The notes under the pieces were generated by a model. It was not told the origin of the DNA, did no database searches, and worked only from the letters and a program-made list of their open reading frames with translations. Of a DNA stretch of 64,000 nt, positions 45,090-54,940 are shown piece by piece. A program made the translations under genes and the position numbers. This stretch comes from Candidatus Melainabacteria bacterium (GTDB lineage Bacteria > Cyanobacteriota > Vampirovibrionia > 2-02-FULL-35-15): assembly GCA_016201905.1 (NCBI GenBank), contig JACQBQ010000014.1, positions 1 through 64,000 of the forward strand. Reading direction: 5' to 3'. Every line of letters begins with the position of its first letter. The first letter of the stretch is position 1.

Positions 45090-45895
45090 TGTTTGTTTAA
45101 TTCTACCGCTCTATTTTTTGCTGCTTTAACTGCTGAATGAATAATATCACACAATTTATTCTTCTCGAAAACCTTAAGTGCAGCCTCAGTGGTACCTTTT
45201 GGTGATGTAACTGTTTTTCTAAGGGATGTCGGCGATATTTTATTTTTTGATAATAATTTCATTGTTCCAAGACCTGTCTGCAAAACCATTTCTGAAGCCA
45301 GCCTTTCATTTAAGCCCAGCTTTGAAGCACTATTTGCTAAATACTCGATCAAATAACAAAAATATGCTGGTCCAGAACCTGAGATTGCAGTTACTACATT
45401 AAAATATTGTTCTTTAAGTTCAATGATTTTTCCGCTTGACATAAAAATATTTTTTATTAGACTTTTTTGATTCTTAGAGATGTATTTATTTAGTGCTATT
45501 GCACTCATACCTTCTCCAATCTGGCATGGTGTATTAGGCATGACTCTTGCAATTGGCTGACCTTTTGGAAGTAGCGATGCTAGTGTTTTAAGTGTTATGC
45601 CAGCTGCAATAGAAACAACAGCAACACTTTTTGGAGTAAGGTACTTTAGTTCTTTGGCTACTAGGTGTATTTCATTTGGTTTTACTGCAAGTATGATTGC
45701 ATCAAACTTATTTTTTCTTATTATAATTGTTAGACTGTTGAGCGCTTGATATTTGTTCTTTCTTAAGAACTTAGTTCTTTTAAGATTGGTTTCTACAAAA
45801 ATAATCTTTCTTTTTTTATAAATACCTTTGCTTGTAATGCCATGGGCTATTGCAAAACCCATATTTCCACCACCTACGATTAGAAGTTTTTTCAT
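45086..45895 (-). CDS. proC: Pyrroline-5-carboxylate reductase
   Basis: A 269-aa NAD(P)H enzyme for the last step of proline synthesis. The N-terminal Rossmann loop is IVGGGNMGFAIAHG. ARVMPNTPCQIGEG (about 118-131) and SGSGPAYFCY (about 161-170) are family signatures, as is the C-terminal TVTSPKGTTEAAL. First gene of the minus-strand envelope run and divergent from the aminotransferase gene. Confidence 0.95.
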   Translation of the reverse strand: MKKLLIVGGGNMGFAIAHGITSKGIYKKRKIIFVETNLKRTKFLRKNKYQALNSLTIIIRKNKFDAIILAVKPNEIHLVAKELKYLTPKSVAVVSIAAGITLKTLASLLPKGQPIARVMPNTPCQIGEGMSAIALNKYISKNQKSLIKNIFMSSGKIIELKEQYFNVVTAISGSGPAYFCYLIEYLANSASKLGLNERLASEMVLQTGLGTMKLLSKNKISPTSLRKTVTSPKGTTEAALKVFEKNKLCDIIHSAVKAAKNRAVELNKQ

Positions 45896-45972
45896 TTAAA
45901 TACTTTTAGCATTTAGCTATTAAGATTGTAGCTCATAATTTGCTTTGGTCCCTTGCAGATCGTAATTACTTG

Positions 45973-46001
45973 CTGACAGTTGAAAAATATTTTGTTAGAA
46001 T
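45973..46001 (+). promoter_or_regulatory. Sigma-70-like promoter of the aminotransferase-tyrS-kinase operon
   Basis: CTGACA (45973-45978), a 17-bp spacer and TAGAAT (45996-46001) each match the consensus at five of six positions. Transcription would begin near 46008, about 28 nt before the ATG at 46036. Confidence 0.65.
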
Positions 46002-46035
46002 AGAACTCTTATATTTTACTTGTAGTTTAAATTAA

Positions 46036-47247
46036 ATGGCTATTCCACCTGCAAATAAAGATAAAAAGTTTTTAAGATTAGCTGATAGATTAAGCTATGT
46101 GCCAACATATATTTTTGCTAAGTTAGATGCTGAAAAGCAAGAATTACAAAAAAAGAATATAGATGTTATTGATTTAAGTCTAGGGAGCCCTGATCTTCCT
46201 TCTCCAGGTGTTGTAATAGACGAATGCATTAAATCGCTTAAAGATCCGACAAATTACAGGTATCCGCCTTTTCGGGGGCAAACAAAATTTAAAGAAGCTG
46301 CAGCGGATTGGATGAAAAGAAGGTTTTCAATTGAGCTTAATCCTGAAAGCGAGATACTTCCTCTGTCTGGATCAAAAGAAGGGATAACTCATTTAGCCCT
46401 GGCAATGATAAATCCTGGTGATATAACAATAGTTCCTAGTCCGTATTACCCTGTTCATGCAAGAGGTACTTTGCTTGCCGGTGGACAAATTCATGAGCTT
46501 CCTCTTTTGGGAAAAAACAAGTTTCTTCCTGAGCTGGAATCTATTCCAAAAGAGATTCTTGATAAAGCAAAATTATTTTTTATAAGCTTTCCGAATAATC
46601 CTACCGGAGCAATTTGTGACTTTACTTTTTTAGAAAAAATTACCAGATTATGTATTAAACATGAAATTGTTTTAGTTAGTGATTTGGCATATTCAGAGCT
46701 TACGTTTGATAATTTTGTTGCATCAAGTATTTTACAGGTAAAAGGAGCAAAAGATATTGCTGTTGAATTTCACACGCTTTCAAAAACCTACAGCATGGCT
46801 GGCTGGAGAATAGCTTTTGTGGCTGGTAATAAAGATGTAATCAATGCACTGTATGAAATTAAAACTAATACTGACTATGGCGTTTGTAATATTGTCCAGT
46901 CAGCCAGTGTTCAGGCATTTTCAATACCTTTTTCTGAGCATAAAAAGACAGCAAGGATTTATCAAGAAAGACGTGATGTAATGCTTCAAAAATTAATTAA
47001 ACTCGGATGGAATATTCCAAAGCCTGGTGGTGCTATGTATATTTGGCTGCCAGTTCCAAAAAAATATAAAACAAGTTTTGATTTTTCTCATGATCTTTTG
47101 CACAAGGCTCATGTTGCAACTATTCCAGGTGGCTCATTTGGTACGTATGGCGAGGGCTATGTAAGAATTGCACTTGTTGACAAAAAAGAAAGATTAGCAT
47201 TGGCTGTGGATAGAATGGAAAAAGCAGGACTTGTATATCAAAGCTGA
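46036..47247 (+). CDS. Class I/II PLP aminotransferase, LL-diaminopimelate aminotransferase-like
   Basis: A 403-aa fold-type I aminotransferase. The N-terminus RLADRLSYVPTYIFAKLDAE followed by VIDLSLGSPDLPSP is that of the DapC/DapL and AlaC group. FPNNPTGA binds PLP and the Schiff-base lysine is in TLSKTYSMAGWR (about 255). LL-DAP aminotransferase is the route to lysine and peptidoglycan in cyanobacteria-related lineages; an alanine or aspartate aminotransferase role is the alternative. First gene of a five-gene co-oriented block. Confidence 0.8.
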   Translation: MAIPPANKDKKFLRLADRLSYVPTYIFAKLDAEKQELQKKNIDVIDLSLGSPDLPSPGVVIDECIKSLKDPTNYRYPPFRGQTKFKEAAADWMKRRFSIELNPESEILPLSGSKEGITHLALAMINPGDITIVPSPYYPVHARGTLLAGGQIHELPLLGKNKFLPELESIPKEILDKAKLFFISFPNNPTGAICDFTFLEKITRLCIKHEIVLVSDLAYSELTFDNFVASSILQVKGAKDIAVEFHTLSKTYSMAGWRIAFVAGNKDVINALYEIKTNTDYGVCNIVQSASVQAFSIPFSEHKKTARIYQERRDVMLQKLIKLGWNIPKPGGAMYIWLPVPKKYKTSFDFSHDLLHKAHVATIPGGSFGTYGEGYVRIALVDKKERLALAVDRMEKAGLVYQS

Positions 47248-47263
47248 GATATAATTATCGTTG

Positions 47264-49321
47264 ATGTTTGTCAAGAACCATAAGCAAAAGATTTTAAGTT
47301 CCGAGAAATATTTATGGGCATATGCATACATAATATGCTTTCTGTTGTCTTTGTTTCTCCTTAGTTCTAGTAACATTTGTTTTGCAAAAAAACAAAATGA
47401 ACTTTATCCAATAATTTATTTTGAGCAGGGCGTTAGGTATCATAAGCAAGGCGATTTAAAGAGTGCAGTTTTATCCTTAAATAATGCATTAACATTAAAT
47501 CCAAATGATTTATCCACTCTGGTTGAACTGGGAGAGGTGTTTATTGAGCTTTCAAAGTTTGATCTTGCTATTTCTACCCTCCAGCACGCTGTGAGCTTAG
47601 CTCCGGATGATGCTTTGATACATGTTCTTTTAGGGAGTGCATATCTAGAAAATAAAAAACACAATGATGCCATTTCAGAATTTAAGCTTGCAGTAAAGCT
47701 TGAACCTGAAAATACTTTGCTTAGAAGTAATGTAGGATTGGTTTGTTCTTTAACTGGTGATCATAAATGTTCTGTTGATAATTTAGGGAAAGTGGTTCTT
47801 GCTTACCCATTCCAGTTACGTGTAAGGGCTGCTTTGGGTACTGCTTATCATTCGATGAAAGACTATGCACTGGCTAAAGAACAGTATAAGTTTGTACTTG
47901 AATATGAACCTGATAATCTTTCACTGTGGTACAACCTTGCTAAGTCTGAGGTGGCTCTTGGAAATTATACTGATGCAAAGGAAAGTATTAATAAAGCTAT
48001 TTCAATAGACAGCTCAGTCAGTGAATTGTATTTAGATAGAGCTGTAATTAATTACAAGCTTAATGATTTAGAAGGTGCACAAAACGATTATTTGACAGCA
48101 CTAGGGCTTGATCCTTTAAATCCTTCAATACCTTCTGAGTATGGTACTTTTTTGTGGAGAACAGGTGCTTACTTAAAAGCTAGTGAACAGTTTGATAAGG
48201 CACTGAGTTTGGAAACTGATAATAAAGACTTTATGATGTACAAGGCTTATTTATTGCAGCTTGCAAAACAGGATAAAAATGCAATTTCAGCATGGCAGAA
48301 TGTTTTAAACGAAGACGCTGAAAATCAATTAGCTTTATTTAATTTGGCTAAGCTTTACCAGGAAAAAGAAAGTTATAGCAATGCAATTGATCTTTATAAA
48401 AAAATACTAGTAATAAAAGAAAAACTGAAGGAAGAAGACCTTGAAACCAAATCGGCGCTAGCATATTGTCTCCAAAAAAATAAGAATTTTGATGAAGCCA
48501 GATCTATTTATGAGAACTGCTTGAGTGTTAAACCTGATGATCCTGTTGTTCTTTTTAATCTTGGGATTTTGCTGAACGACGAAAAGAATTATAAAGATGC
48601 AGTTGTAAGTTTAGAAAAGTCAATTAAAAATGGTTTCTTACCGCAGGCTAAAGCATATCAAGCATTAGTCCTTGCATACTCTAGCTTAAATGATGTTCCT
48701 AGTCTTAAAGCCACATATAAAAATTGGCTTGGTGTTGATAAGGATAATGTCGAAGCAAGAATTGCATATGCGAAATTTCTAGCTAAGAACGGTGATTCTC
48801 ATGAAGCAATTGATCAATATCGTGTTGCAGCTGCATTGGATAATACTTCTAAAAGCAAATATAAGCTTGCACAATTTTTACTTGAGCAAAAAGATCTCTA
48901 TGGTGCAGTTGGTCAATTACAAGAATATTTAAAGCTTGAACCAAATGATTTAAATGCTTTAATACTTTTAGCAAATTCATATAAAGACTTAGGTATACAA
49001 GAGGAAGCAATAAATACCTATAAAAAAATTATATCGCTTCAATATGATAATCATCTGGCTTATTACAATCTTGGTCTCTTATATCAGAATGATAAAAAAT
49101 ATGAAGAAGCTCAAAACTGCTTGCTAAAAGCTATTGAGTTAAATGAAAAGTATTCACCGGCTTATTATGCTCTGGGACTTTCATATATAGCTGGTAACAA
49201 TGGTGTTAAAGCTAAGGAATTATTTCAAAAGTATCTTGAAATTGATCCAAATGGTGAGTATAAAGCTAATGTAGAAGCTAGGCTTAAAGAGTTAAGTTCA
49301 AAAACTCAACCGCCAGCATAA
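47264..49321 (+). CDS. Large exported TPR-repeat protein, 685 aa
   Basis: I start at the ATG at 47264, one codon inside a TTG. A cytoplasmic stub of about 17 residues precedes a hydrophobic segment (about 18-40), consistent with a signal or anchor. The rest is an almost uninterrupted array of some 15-18 tetratricopeptide repeats, with clear units such as ALFNLAKLYQEKESYSNAID and AYYALGLSYIAGNNGVKAKE. It would form a long superhelical scaffold in the periplasm. No catalytic domain. Just 16 bp separate it from each neighbour, but its role beside an aminotransferase and tyrS is unclear. Confidence 0.85.
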   Translation: MFVKNHKQKILSSEKYLWAYAYIICFLLSLFLLSSSNICFAKKQNELYPIIYFEQGVRYHKQGDLKSAVLSLNNALTLNPNDLSTLVELGEVFIELSKFDLAISTLQHAVSLAPDDALIHVLLGSAYLENKKHNDAISEFKLAVKLEPENTLLRSNVGLVCSLTGDHKCSVDNLGKVVLAYPFQLRVRAALGTAYHSMKDYALAKEQYKFVLEYEPDNLSLWYNLAKSEVALGNYTDAKESINKAISIDSSVSELYLDRAVINYKLNDLEGAQNDYLTALGLDPLNPSIPSEYGTFLWRTGAYLKASEQFDKALSLETDNKDFMMYKAYLLQLAKQDKNAISAWQNVLNEDAENQLALFNLAKLYQEKESYSNAIDLYKKILVIKEKLKEEDLETKSALAYCLQKNKNFDEARSIYENCLSVKPDDPVVLFNLGILLNDEKNYKDAVVSLEKSIKNGFLPQAKAYQALVLAYSSLNDVPSLKATYKNWLGVDKDNVEARIAYAKFLAKNGDSHEAIDQYRVAAALDNTSKSKYKLAQFLLEQKDLYGAVGQLQEYLKLEPNDLNALILLANSYKDLGIQEEAINTYKKIISLQYDNHLAYYNLGLLYQNDKKYEEAQNCLLKAIELNEKYSPAYYALGLSYIAGNNGVKAKELFQKYLEIDPNGEYKANVEARLKELSSKTQPPA

Positions 49322-49337
49322 TTGTTCAAATGAAAAA

Positions 49338-50558
49338 ATGAGTGTTATTCCAAAACAATTTATTAATCAGGCACATGAACTAACAGATTTAAGAGGAGCC
49401 ATTGTTTTGCCATCAGGCTCACAGGAACTAGCAAGACTTCTATGTGATGCTCAGAAAGAAAAAAAACAATTAAGAATTAAATTAGGAATTGATCCAACTA
49501 ATACTGATTTGCATTTAGGTCATACTGTATGTTTGTATCTTTTGAAAAAGTTTATAGAGCTTGGGCATAAACCTGTTTTGATTATTGGAGGTTTTACTGC
49601 AGCTGTTGGTGATCCAAGCGGACGTAATGAAGCAAGACCTCCTTTAACTTATGAAGAAGTAAATGAAAATGCAAAAACTTATTTAAATCAGATTAGTAAA
49701 ATACTTGATCTGAAAAAAATCGAAATTATAAATAATTATGACTGGCTAAGCAAGTTAAGTTCTGCTGATATGGTAAGACTTTCTCAATTGGTTACAGTAA
49801 ACCAATTGATAGATAAAGAAGCTTTTGGTACAAGGATTGCAAGTGGTCAGCCTTTATATTTGCATGAGGTTTTGTACCCAATGTTACAAGGGTATGATTC
49901 AGTTTATGTAAAAGCTGATATTGAAATTGGTGGTGTTGATCAAACCTACAATGTTCTTTTTGGTAGACGTATTCAAAAGCACTTTAAACAAAAAGAACAA
50001 CTAGTGATTTTACTTCCACTTCTTATAGGGTTAGATGGTACAAAAAAAATGTCAAAAACATTTAATAACTATATTTCTTTAAATGATTTACCAGATGATG
50101 TTTTTGGTAAAGCTATGAGCATGCCTGATGAGTTAATCATTCAGTACTTTAATCTGGTGACAGATCTCTCTGCAAAAGAAATCAAGGATTTTGAAAATAG
50201 CTTAAATGCAGGAACTAACCCAAAAGATGTAAAAATGGCACTTGCCCATAAACTAGTTTCTTCACTGTATGAAAACTCAGTTGCTGACAAAGCAAAAGAT
50301 GATTTTATTAAGCAGTTTAAGATGAATGAGATACCTGATTCGGTTAGTGAGTTTTTGCTAGATAAGTCAGTAAAAATCATTGATTTGATGTATATGGCTA
50401 ATATGGTACCTTCCAAGTCGGAAGCTAAAAGATTAATTGAAGGTGGTGGAGTAAAACTCCAGTCAAGCAGGATAAATAATCCTAATTTTTTAATTACAGA
50501 AAGTCATAAAAATTCAATCTTGCAAATTGGTAAAAGAAAATTTGTAAAAATTGTTTAA
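49338..50558 (+). CDS. tyrS: Tyrosyl-tRNA synthetase
   Basis: A 406-aa class I synthetase. The HIGH motif appears as HLGH (59-62), the KMSKS motif as KMSKT (about 235-239), and the C-terminal 65 residues form an S4 RNA-binding domain (SKSEAKRLIEGGGVKLQ). The motif forms and length fit the second bacterial TyrRS group (TyrZ-like). The unusual neighbours (TPR protein upstream, sensor kinase 22 bp downstream) suggest operon organisation of convenience. Confidence 0.95.
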   Translation: MSVIPKQFINQAHELTDLRGAIVLPSGSQELARLLCDAQKEKKQLRIKLGIDPTNTDLHLGHTVCLYLLKKFIELGHKPVLIIGGFTAAVGDPSGRNEARPPLTYEEVNENAKTYLNQISKILDLKKIEIINNYDWLSKLSSADMVRLSQLVTVNQLIDKEAFGTRIASGQPLYLHEVLYPMLQGYDSVYVKADIEIGGVDQTYNVLFGRRIQKHFKQKEQLVILLPLLIGLDGTKKMSKTFNNYISLNDLPDDVFGKAMSMPDELIIQYFNLVTDLSAKEIKDFENSLNAGTNPKDVKMALAHKLVSSLYENSVADKAKDDFIKQFKMNEIPDSVSEFLLDKSVKIIDLMYMANMVPSKSEAKRLIEGGGVKLQSSRINNPNFLITESHKNSILQIGKRKFVKIV

Positions 50559-50580
50559 ATTACGGAATCATTAAAAACAC

Positions 50581-52047
50581 ATGGCTAAGAATAAGCAAAT
50601 TACAAAAATTAAAGAAATTTGCCTATCTGCTTCTGCTTTGGGTGAGGAAGAGATAAGCAGACTTGAAAGTATTCTGGATAATTTTCAGTTTATTTGTGAT
50701 CTTCTGGCTACTGATTTGATGGTATATGTAGAAGCCAAGAAAGCAGATCATTATGTGCTTGTTGATATTAAAAGGCCTCATGGACATCCTACTTTGTTTT
50801 TGGAAAGCTCAGTTGGAAGTTTGGTCAGTATAAAATCAGAACCATTTATAAAAAAAACTTTTGAAAGTGGGAAAAAATCTGTAGGTGTTTATGGTGTGAT
50901 GATTGCTGGCAGACCGACTCAACAGGTGGTTTATCCGATTTATCACTATGAGAAAATAATTGCAATTATTTCGTTTGAAAAAGATCTTTATCTGACTGAA
51001 AGCCTGCTTGGTAAGAACTGGAATAAAGTTGCTGATGATTTGGTCGGGGCTTTAAACCAGAAAAGACACAGATTGAAACACTGGCCAAAGCTTGTAGGTC
51101 AGGAAGGTTTTATTTTAACTGATAACAGTGATCAGCTTCTTTATGTAAGTTATATGGCACAAAATCTTTTAGTTTCAGTTTTAGGTATTAGAGAAAAGAC
51201 AGCAGGCAACAAACTTTCTGTTCTTCTTAAAGATTTTCATCCAGAAGTATTGGACACCGAGCCTGTAATTAACCTAATAAAAAAGCGTTATTCTGGAATT
51301 GGTGGGACTTTGCAAATAACGAGTTTTGATTTGTCTGAAAATAATAAAATTCATGTTTTGCGGGATATCTCAGAATTGTCTCTAAAAGAAAAAGAAATTA
51401 AAGTAAAAGGTGCGCTGGTAAAGGAAATTCATCATCGTGTAAAAAATAATTTAAATGCGGTTGCTGCTCTTTTAAGAATGCAATTGCGAAGATCGAACGA
51501 TCAGGCTGTTAAAGAAGCCTTTAGCCAAGCAATATTAAGGCTTGATAGTATTACGCTTGTTCATGAATTTCTTGCTCAGGCTGACAATGTTCAAATAGTT
51601 GCAGTTGGTCAATTAATTAAAGATATTGTAAAGAATTTACAGCGTACTTTAGGGTATGAAGATAAAAAAATAAATGTTACGATTAATTGTCCTAGTGATT
51701 TTTTCCTTGACAGTGAACAGGCAGTAAGTATTGCACTGGTTGTTAACGAGCTTATCTCTAACTGTTATGAGCATGCATTTATCAATATTTCAGTTGGAGA
51801 AATTGTAATAGATATTACATTTGATGATAAATCAGATGACAGCTTCATTTTAGTGGTAAAAGATAATGGAGTAGGTTTGCCAAATGATTTTAATAAGGAT
51901 AAACCATCAAGTTTAGGCTGGCATATTGTAAATATTCTTGTTACTGAAGACTTAGATGGTAAAATTTGTATAAATAATTTAGGTAGTAAAAATGGTGAAA
52001 AGGGTACTGAAATAAAAATCGAAGCAAAGTTCCATGCAAAAAAATAA
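50581..52047 (+). CDS. Cytosolic sensor histidine kinase (HisKA_2 type) paired with ANTAR regulator
   Basis: A 488-aa soluble kinase without membrane segments. The N-terminal domain (about 1-160) resembles the 'H_kinase_N' GAF-like sensor of EutW-type kinases, followed by a PAS-like domain (about 170-265). The phospho-acceptor is in EIHHRVKNN (H284/H285), the HisKA_2 hallmark, and the ATPase has NELISNCYEHAF and DNGVGLP. This architecture is found with ANTAR regulators, and the next gene encodes exactly that, overlapping by 14 bp. Signal unknown. Confidence 0.92.
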   Translation: MAKNKQITKIKEICLSASALGEEEISRLESILDNFQFICDLLATDLMVYVEAKKADHYVLVDIKRPHGHPTLFLESSVGSLVSIKSEPFIKKTFESGKKSVGVYGVMIAGRPTQQVVYPIYHYEKIIAIISFEKDLYLTESLLGKNWNKVADDLVGALNQKRHRLKHWPKLVGQEGFILTDNSDQLLYVSYMAQNLLVSVLGIREKTAGNKLSVLLKDFHPEVLDTEPVINLIKKRYSGIGGTLQITSFDLSENNKIHVLRDISELSLKEKEIKVKGALVKEIHHRVKNNLNAVAALLRMQLRRSNDQAVKEAFSQAILRLDSITLVHEFLAQADNVQIVAVGQLIKDIVKNLQRTLGYEDKKINVTINCPSDFFLDSEQAVSIALVVNELISNCYEHAFINISVGEIVIDITFDDKSDDSFILVVKDNGVGLPNDFNKDKPSSLGWHIVNILVTEDLDGKICINNLGSKNGEKGTEIKIEAKFHAKK

Positions 52048-52636
52048 CACTAATGTAAAAACAAGAATACTAATAGCTGATGATGAAGCTCTTATACGCC
52101 AGGATGTAAAAGAGATATTGACTGAAGTTGGATATGAAGTTGTTGCTGAAGCTAAAGATGGATACCATGCATTAGAACTTGCAAAACTTACGCTGCCGGA
52201 CTTAATGATATTAGATATTAAAATGCCGAATATTAATGGACTTGAGGCTGCTGAAGAAATTCAAATTGCACTAAACAAAAGAATACCAACAGTAATACTT
52301 ACAGCTTACAATCAAATAGAACTTGTTCAAAAGGCAGGTGAGGTTGGAGCATTTGCTTTTTTAACTAAACCTGTAAAACCACAGGACTTAATTGCTTCAA
52401 TTGAAACTGCAAAATCGCGAGCCAGAGAGCTTGAATCTCTTCATCAAGATATTTCTGATCTGAAAGAAAAACTAGAAATTAGAAAACTGGTTGAAAAAGC
52501 AAAGGGTCTAATCATGAAAAAATTGAACCTTGATGAGCCTGAGGCTATGCACTACTTACAAAAAAAATCCATGGACGATAGAGTGTCCATCAAATCAGTT
52601 GCTGAAAAGATAATTCGTGAAGGGGTTAAAGCTTAG
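52034..52636 (+). CDS. Response regulator with ANTAR RNA-binding output domain
   Basis: A 200-aa regulator. The receiver domain has the acidic pair D16/D17 and phospho-site D61 (ILDIKMP), the conserved T in ILTAY and K in LTKPVK. After a coiled linker the ANTAR domain (about 145-198) reads VEKAKGLIMKKLNLDEPEAM. ANTAR proteins bind paired hexaloop hairpins in nascent RNA and prevent termination. Its gene overlaps that of its presumed kinase. I did not recognise a paired-hexaloop target within the window, so the regulated genes are unknown. Confidence 0.94.
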   Translation: MQKNNTNVKTRILIADDEALIRQDVKEILTEVGYEVVAEAKDGYHALELAKLTLPDLMILDIKMPNINGLEAAEEIQIALNKRIPTVILTAYNQIELVQKAGEVGAFAFLTKPVKPQDLIASIETAKSRARELESLHQDISDLKEKLEIRKLVEKAKGLIMKKLNLDEPEAMHYLQKKSMDDRVSIKSVAEKIIREGVKA

Positions 52637-52640
52637 CCTT

Positions 52641-53087
52641 TTATCTTGTTCTCTTTTTTGTTTTTGCGCTGTGTTTTTTATTATAACCTGAGTATGTTCT
52701 ATTTTTTACTGTTCTGTTTTTATCTAACGAAGTAGTAACTTCTTTTAAAACAGCAACTGGTGTAGAAATAATTTCTCTGGCTGATTTGAGTAGGGTCTTA
52801 CCTTCTTTTTGCAGCTTTTTGTATATTTTTGCTTTTTCGATTTCTGATTTTTTTTGTAGCTTTTGAATTATTTTTCTTGTTTCTTTTGTTTTAATTTCTC
52901 CGCTTTCTTCAAGTTCTGTAAGTAGTTTCTTGATTATTTTTTGTACATCATTATAAATGCCGGTTGCAGCTTTTTTTATTGAATCCTTTGATGCAGCAAC
53001 TCCAATGCCAGTCAATATTGCTTTTTGAATTAATTTAAGTCTGTCTTTGCTGTTTATAAAGTTGTTTGTAAGTAATTTATTTTTCAT
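52641..53087 (-). CDS. Phasin-like / coiled-coil protein with basic tail
   Basis: A 148-aa, Lys-rich protein. The N-terminal AILTGIGVAASKDSIKKA and the following helical region (KKLLTELEESGEIKTKETRKII) resemble the 'polyhydroxyalkanoate synthesis regulator phasin' family, and the C-terminal 30 residues are strongly basic (PhaF-like DNA-binding tails look similar). No PHA synthase is in the window, so granule association is only a family-based suggestion. It ends 5 bp from the convergent ANTAR gene and lies 28 bp downstream of mazG on the same strand. Confidence 0.65.
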   Translation of the reverse strand: MKNKLLTNNFINSKDRLKLIQKAILTGIGVAASKDSIKKAATGIYNDVQKIIKKLLTELEESGEIKTKETRKIIQKLQKKSEIEKAKIYKKLQKEGKTLLKSAREIISTPVAVLKEVTTSLDKNRTVKNRTYSGYNKKHSAKTKKRTR

Positions 53088-53115
53088 AATTTTAAAGTAT
53101 AGCCTGTTGTTTAAG

Positions 53116-53892
53116 CTATTCCTCTCCTTCTTTTTTTATGTCTTCCCATATTTTATTAAGTTCTGAGGGTGAAATTTCCTTTAATTCCTTATTTGTTTTG
53201 TTCCTTACAATGTTTTGTACCCTGTTAAATCTCTTTATAAACTTTTTAATACCATTATTTAGGCTTTCCTCTGGGTCTAATTTATACCATCTTGAAATAT
53301 TTACAATCATAAATAATAAATCACCTAGCTCTTCTCTTTGTTTGTCTTTATCATTTAAGTTAATTGCTTCTTTTAATTCATTTGTCTCACTGTCTAACGA
53401 TTTCCAAAGATCAGATTCTTTTTCCCATTCAAAGCCATCTCTGGCTGCTTTTTTTGAAACCTTCAATGCTTTTAGTAGTGCTGGTAATGAATTTGGTATT
53501 CCCTCAAATATAGTTTTTTTATTTGGTTTCTCTTCTTTTTTTAATTTTTCCCAATTATCTAAAACTTCTGCAGTATCCTTTACAACTACATCAGAAAATA
53601 CGTGAGGATGCCTTGAAATCATTTTTTTATTTATAAAATCAACAAGCTCGTCAAAAGAAAACTGATTGTTCTCTTTTGCTATCTGAGAATGTAAAACCAC
53701 CTGAAGCAATACATCACCAAGCTCTTCCATTAAAGCTTTTGAGTCATCGTTATCAATTGCATCAATTGTTTCATATGCTTCTTCTATCAAATATCGTTTT
53801 AATGTTTTGTGAGTTTGTTCTTTATCCCATGGACATCCGTCAGGAGCTCTTAGCTTTGCAACTGTTTTTATAAAATCTTCAATTGGCTTCAT
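53116..53892 (-). CDS. mazG: Nucleoside triphosphate pyrophosphohydrolase MazG
   Basis: A 258-aa all-alpha NTP pyrophosphatase with two MazG domains. The first has LRAPDGCPWDKEQTH then LIEEAYETIDAID and MEELGDVLLQVVLH (metal-binding E-x2-E and E-x2-D); the second has REELGDLLFMIVN. This full-length form hydrolyses NTPs to NMP and PPi and is linked to house-cleaning and ppGpp control in E. coli. Nothing suggests a mazEF pair here. Confidence 0.95.
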   Translation of the reverse strand: MKPIEDFIKTVAKLRAPDGCPWDKEQTHKTLKRYLIEEAYETIDAIDNDDSKALMEELGDVLLQVVLHSQIAKENNQFSFDELVDFINKKMISRHPHVFSDVVVKDTAEVLDNWEKLKKEEKPNKKTIFEGIPNSLPALLKALKVSKKAARDGFEWEKESDLWKSLDSETNELKEAINLNDKDKQREELGDLLFMIVNISRWYKLDPEESLNNGIKKFIKRFNRVQNIVRNKTNKELKEISPSELNKIWEDIKKEGEE

Positions 53893-54111
53893 TTTATTTG
53901 ATGAATATTAGGAAATAGGGGTAGCCTGTGACCTGTTTTAGATTTTAGGGCTAATCCTAATAAACATCAAATCTTTATTGCCTTTTGTTTTTTTTGTTAT
54001 TAATTCCTCGAAATCTTGCTTTAACTTTAACTTTTCATAACCTTATAGGTCTATTCTTGGACTTGAGCTTTACGGCTTGTTTTTAAAACTTATGTCTGGA
54101 GTAAGGTTAAA

Positions 54112-54939
54112 ATGAAAAAATTAAGCACTAAAAAATTATTTTCTAAGGTGTTTCTTTGCCTGTTACTTGCTTTAATATTTGTCTTCAATATATCGCTGCC
54201 AATTTTTTCTGCAGATAGTGCTGACATTACTGCAAGCCCTAATGTAACTCAAAATACTGTAACACTTCAGGCTAATAGTCCGATGAATAATAACCCTGTT
54301 TGTTTGTTGGTTGGCTTGAGTAATAATGAACTCTCATATAGAGAACTTTCAAGCCTGTCAGGGTTTGAATTATTTAGTGTGCCTTACAGAGCAGATATTA
54401 AAACTCTTATTGAACAAATTAAACCAAGTCAAATTATAATTAAACATCCAAGTGGATTTGTAGGATTATATTCTGTAGATGGTCAACTAATTAGAGGTGT
54501 TCAAACAACTACATCAAGTGAATTTGCTGCTAATCCAGGAGCAATTCCTCCAAGCATAATTCAGCCGACAGAAGCAAATCCGATTTATGAAAATGTTTAT
54601 TATCCAGGTTCGCAAACTGGTGCAGTGCCTCATGGAGGAGTAGGTTATACACCTTCGCCTAAAGGAAAAGGATTTGCAAGGCATTTGTTAAAGATAGCTT
54701 CATTTGGACTTTTAGTCCCATTTCAATATCCAAACTATTTTAGAAATAACACTCTTAGTGGTGTTAGTATATTGCATAATAAAAACAGTCTATTTACTAG
54801 CTTGCTTGTTCCTGCAATACCAAGTAGTGTAAGTGCTGCTGCATCATATGCTGATTCTAGGTTTGATGCTTCTGAGTATGAGCAGGGTAGGACTCAGCCC
54901 AGAGATTATATGTTCCAGCCTGTTATTGAAGGATATTAA
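54112..54939 (+). CDS. Secreted hypothetical protein, 275 aa
   Basis: No family recognised. A signal peptide (about 12-34, ending near FSADSA) is followed by a Thr/Asn-rich stretch, a small alpha/beta region (about 60-130 with GLSNNELSYRELSSLSGFEL and IKPSQIIIKHPSGFVGLY) and a Pro/Gly/Tyr-rich region. A hydrophobic basic patch (about 188-205) lies after it. A surface or envelope location is likely. It is alone on the plus strand between mazG (divergent) and hslO (convergent, 1 bp apart). Confidence 0.6.
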   Translation: MKKLSTKKLFSKVFLCLLLALIFVFNISLPIFSADSADITASPNVTQNTVTLQANSPMNNNPVCLLVGLSNNELSYRELSSLSGFELFSVPYRADIKTLIEQIKPSQIIIKHPSGFVGLYSVDGQLIRGVQTTTSSEFAANPGAIPPSIIQPTEANPIYENVYYPGSQTGAVPHGGVGYTPSPKGKGFARHLLKIASFGLLVPFQYPNYFRNNTLSGVSILHNKNSLFTSLLVPAIPSSVSAAASYADSRFDASEYEQGRTQPRDYMFQPVIEGY

Positions 54940-54940
54940 G

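Noticed and set aside
53116-53892. MazEF-type toxin-antitoxin involvement
   Set aside because: The gene is a full-length two-domain MazG pyrophosphohydrolase; the neighbour is a phasin-like protein, not a toxin.
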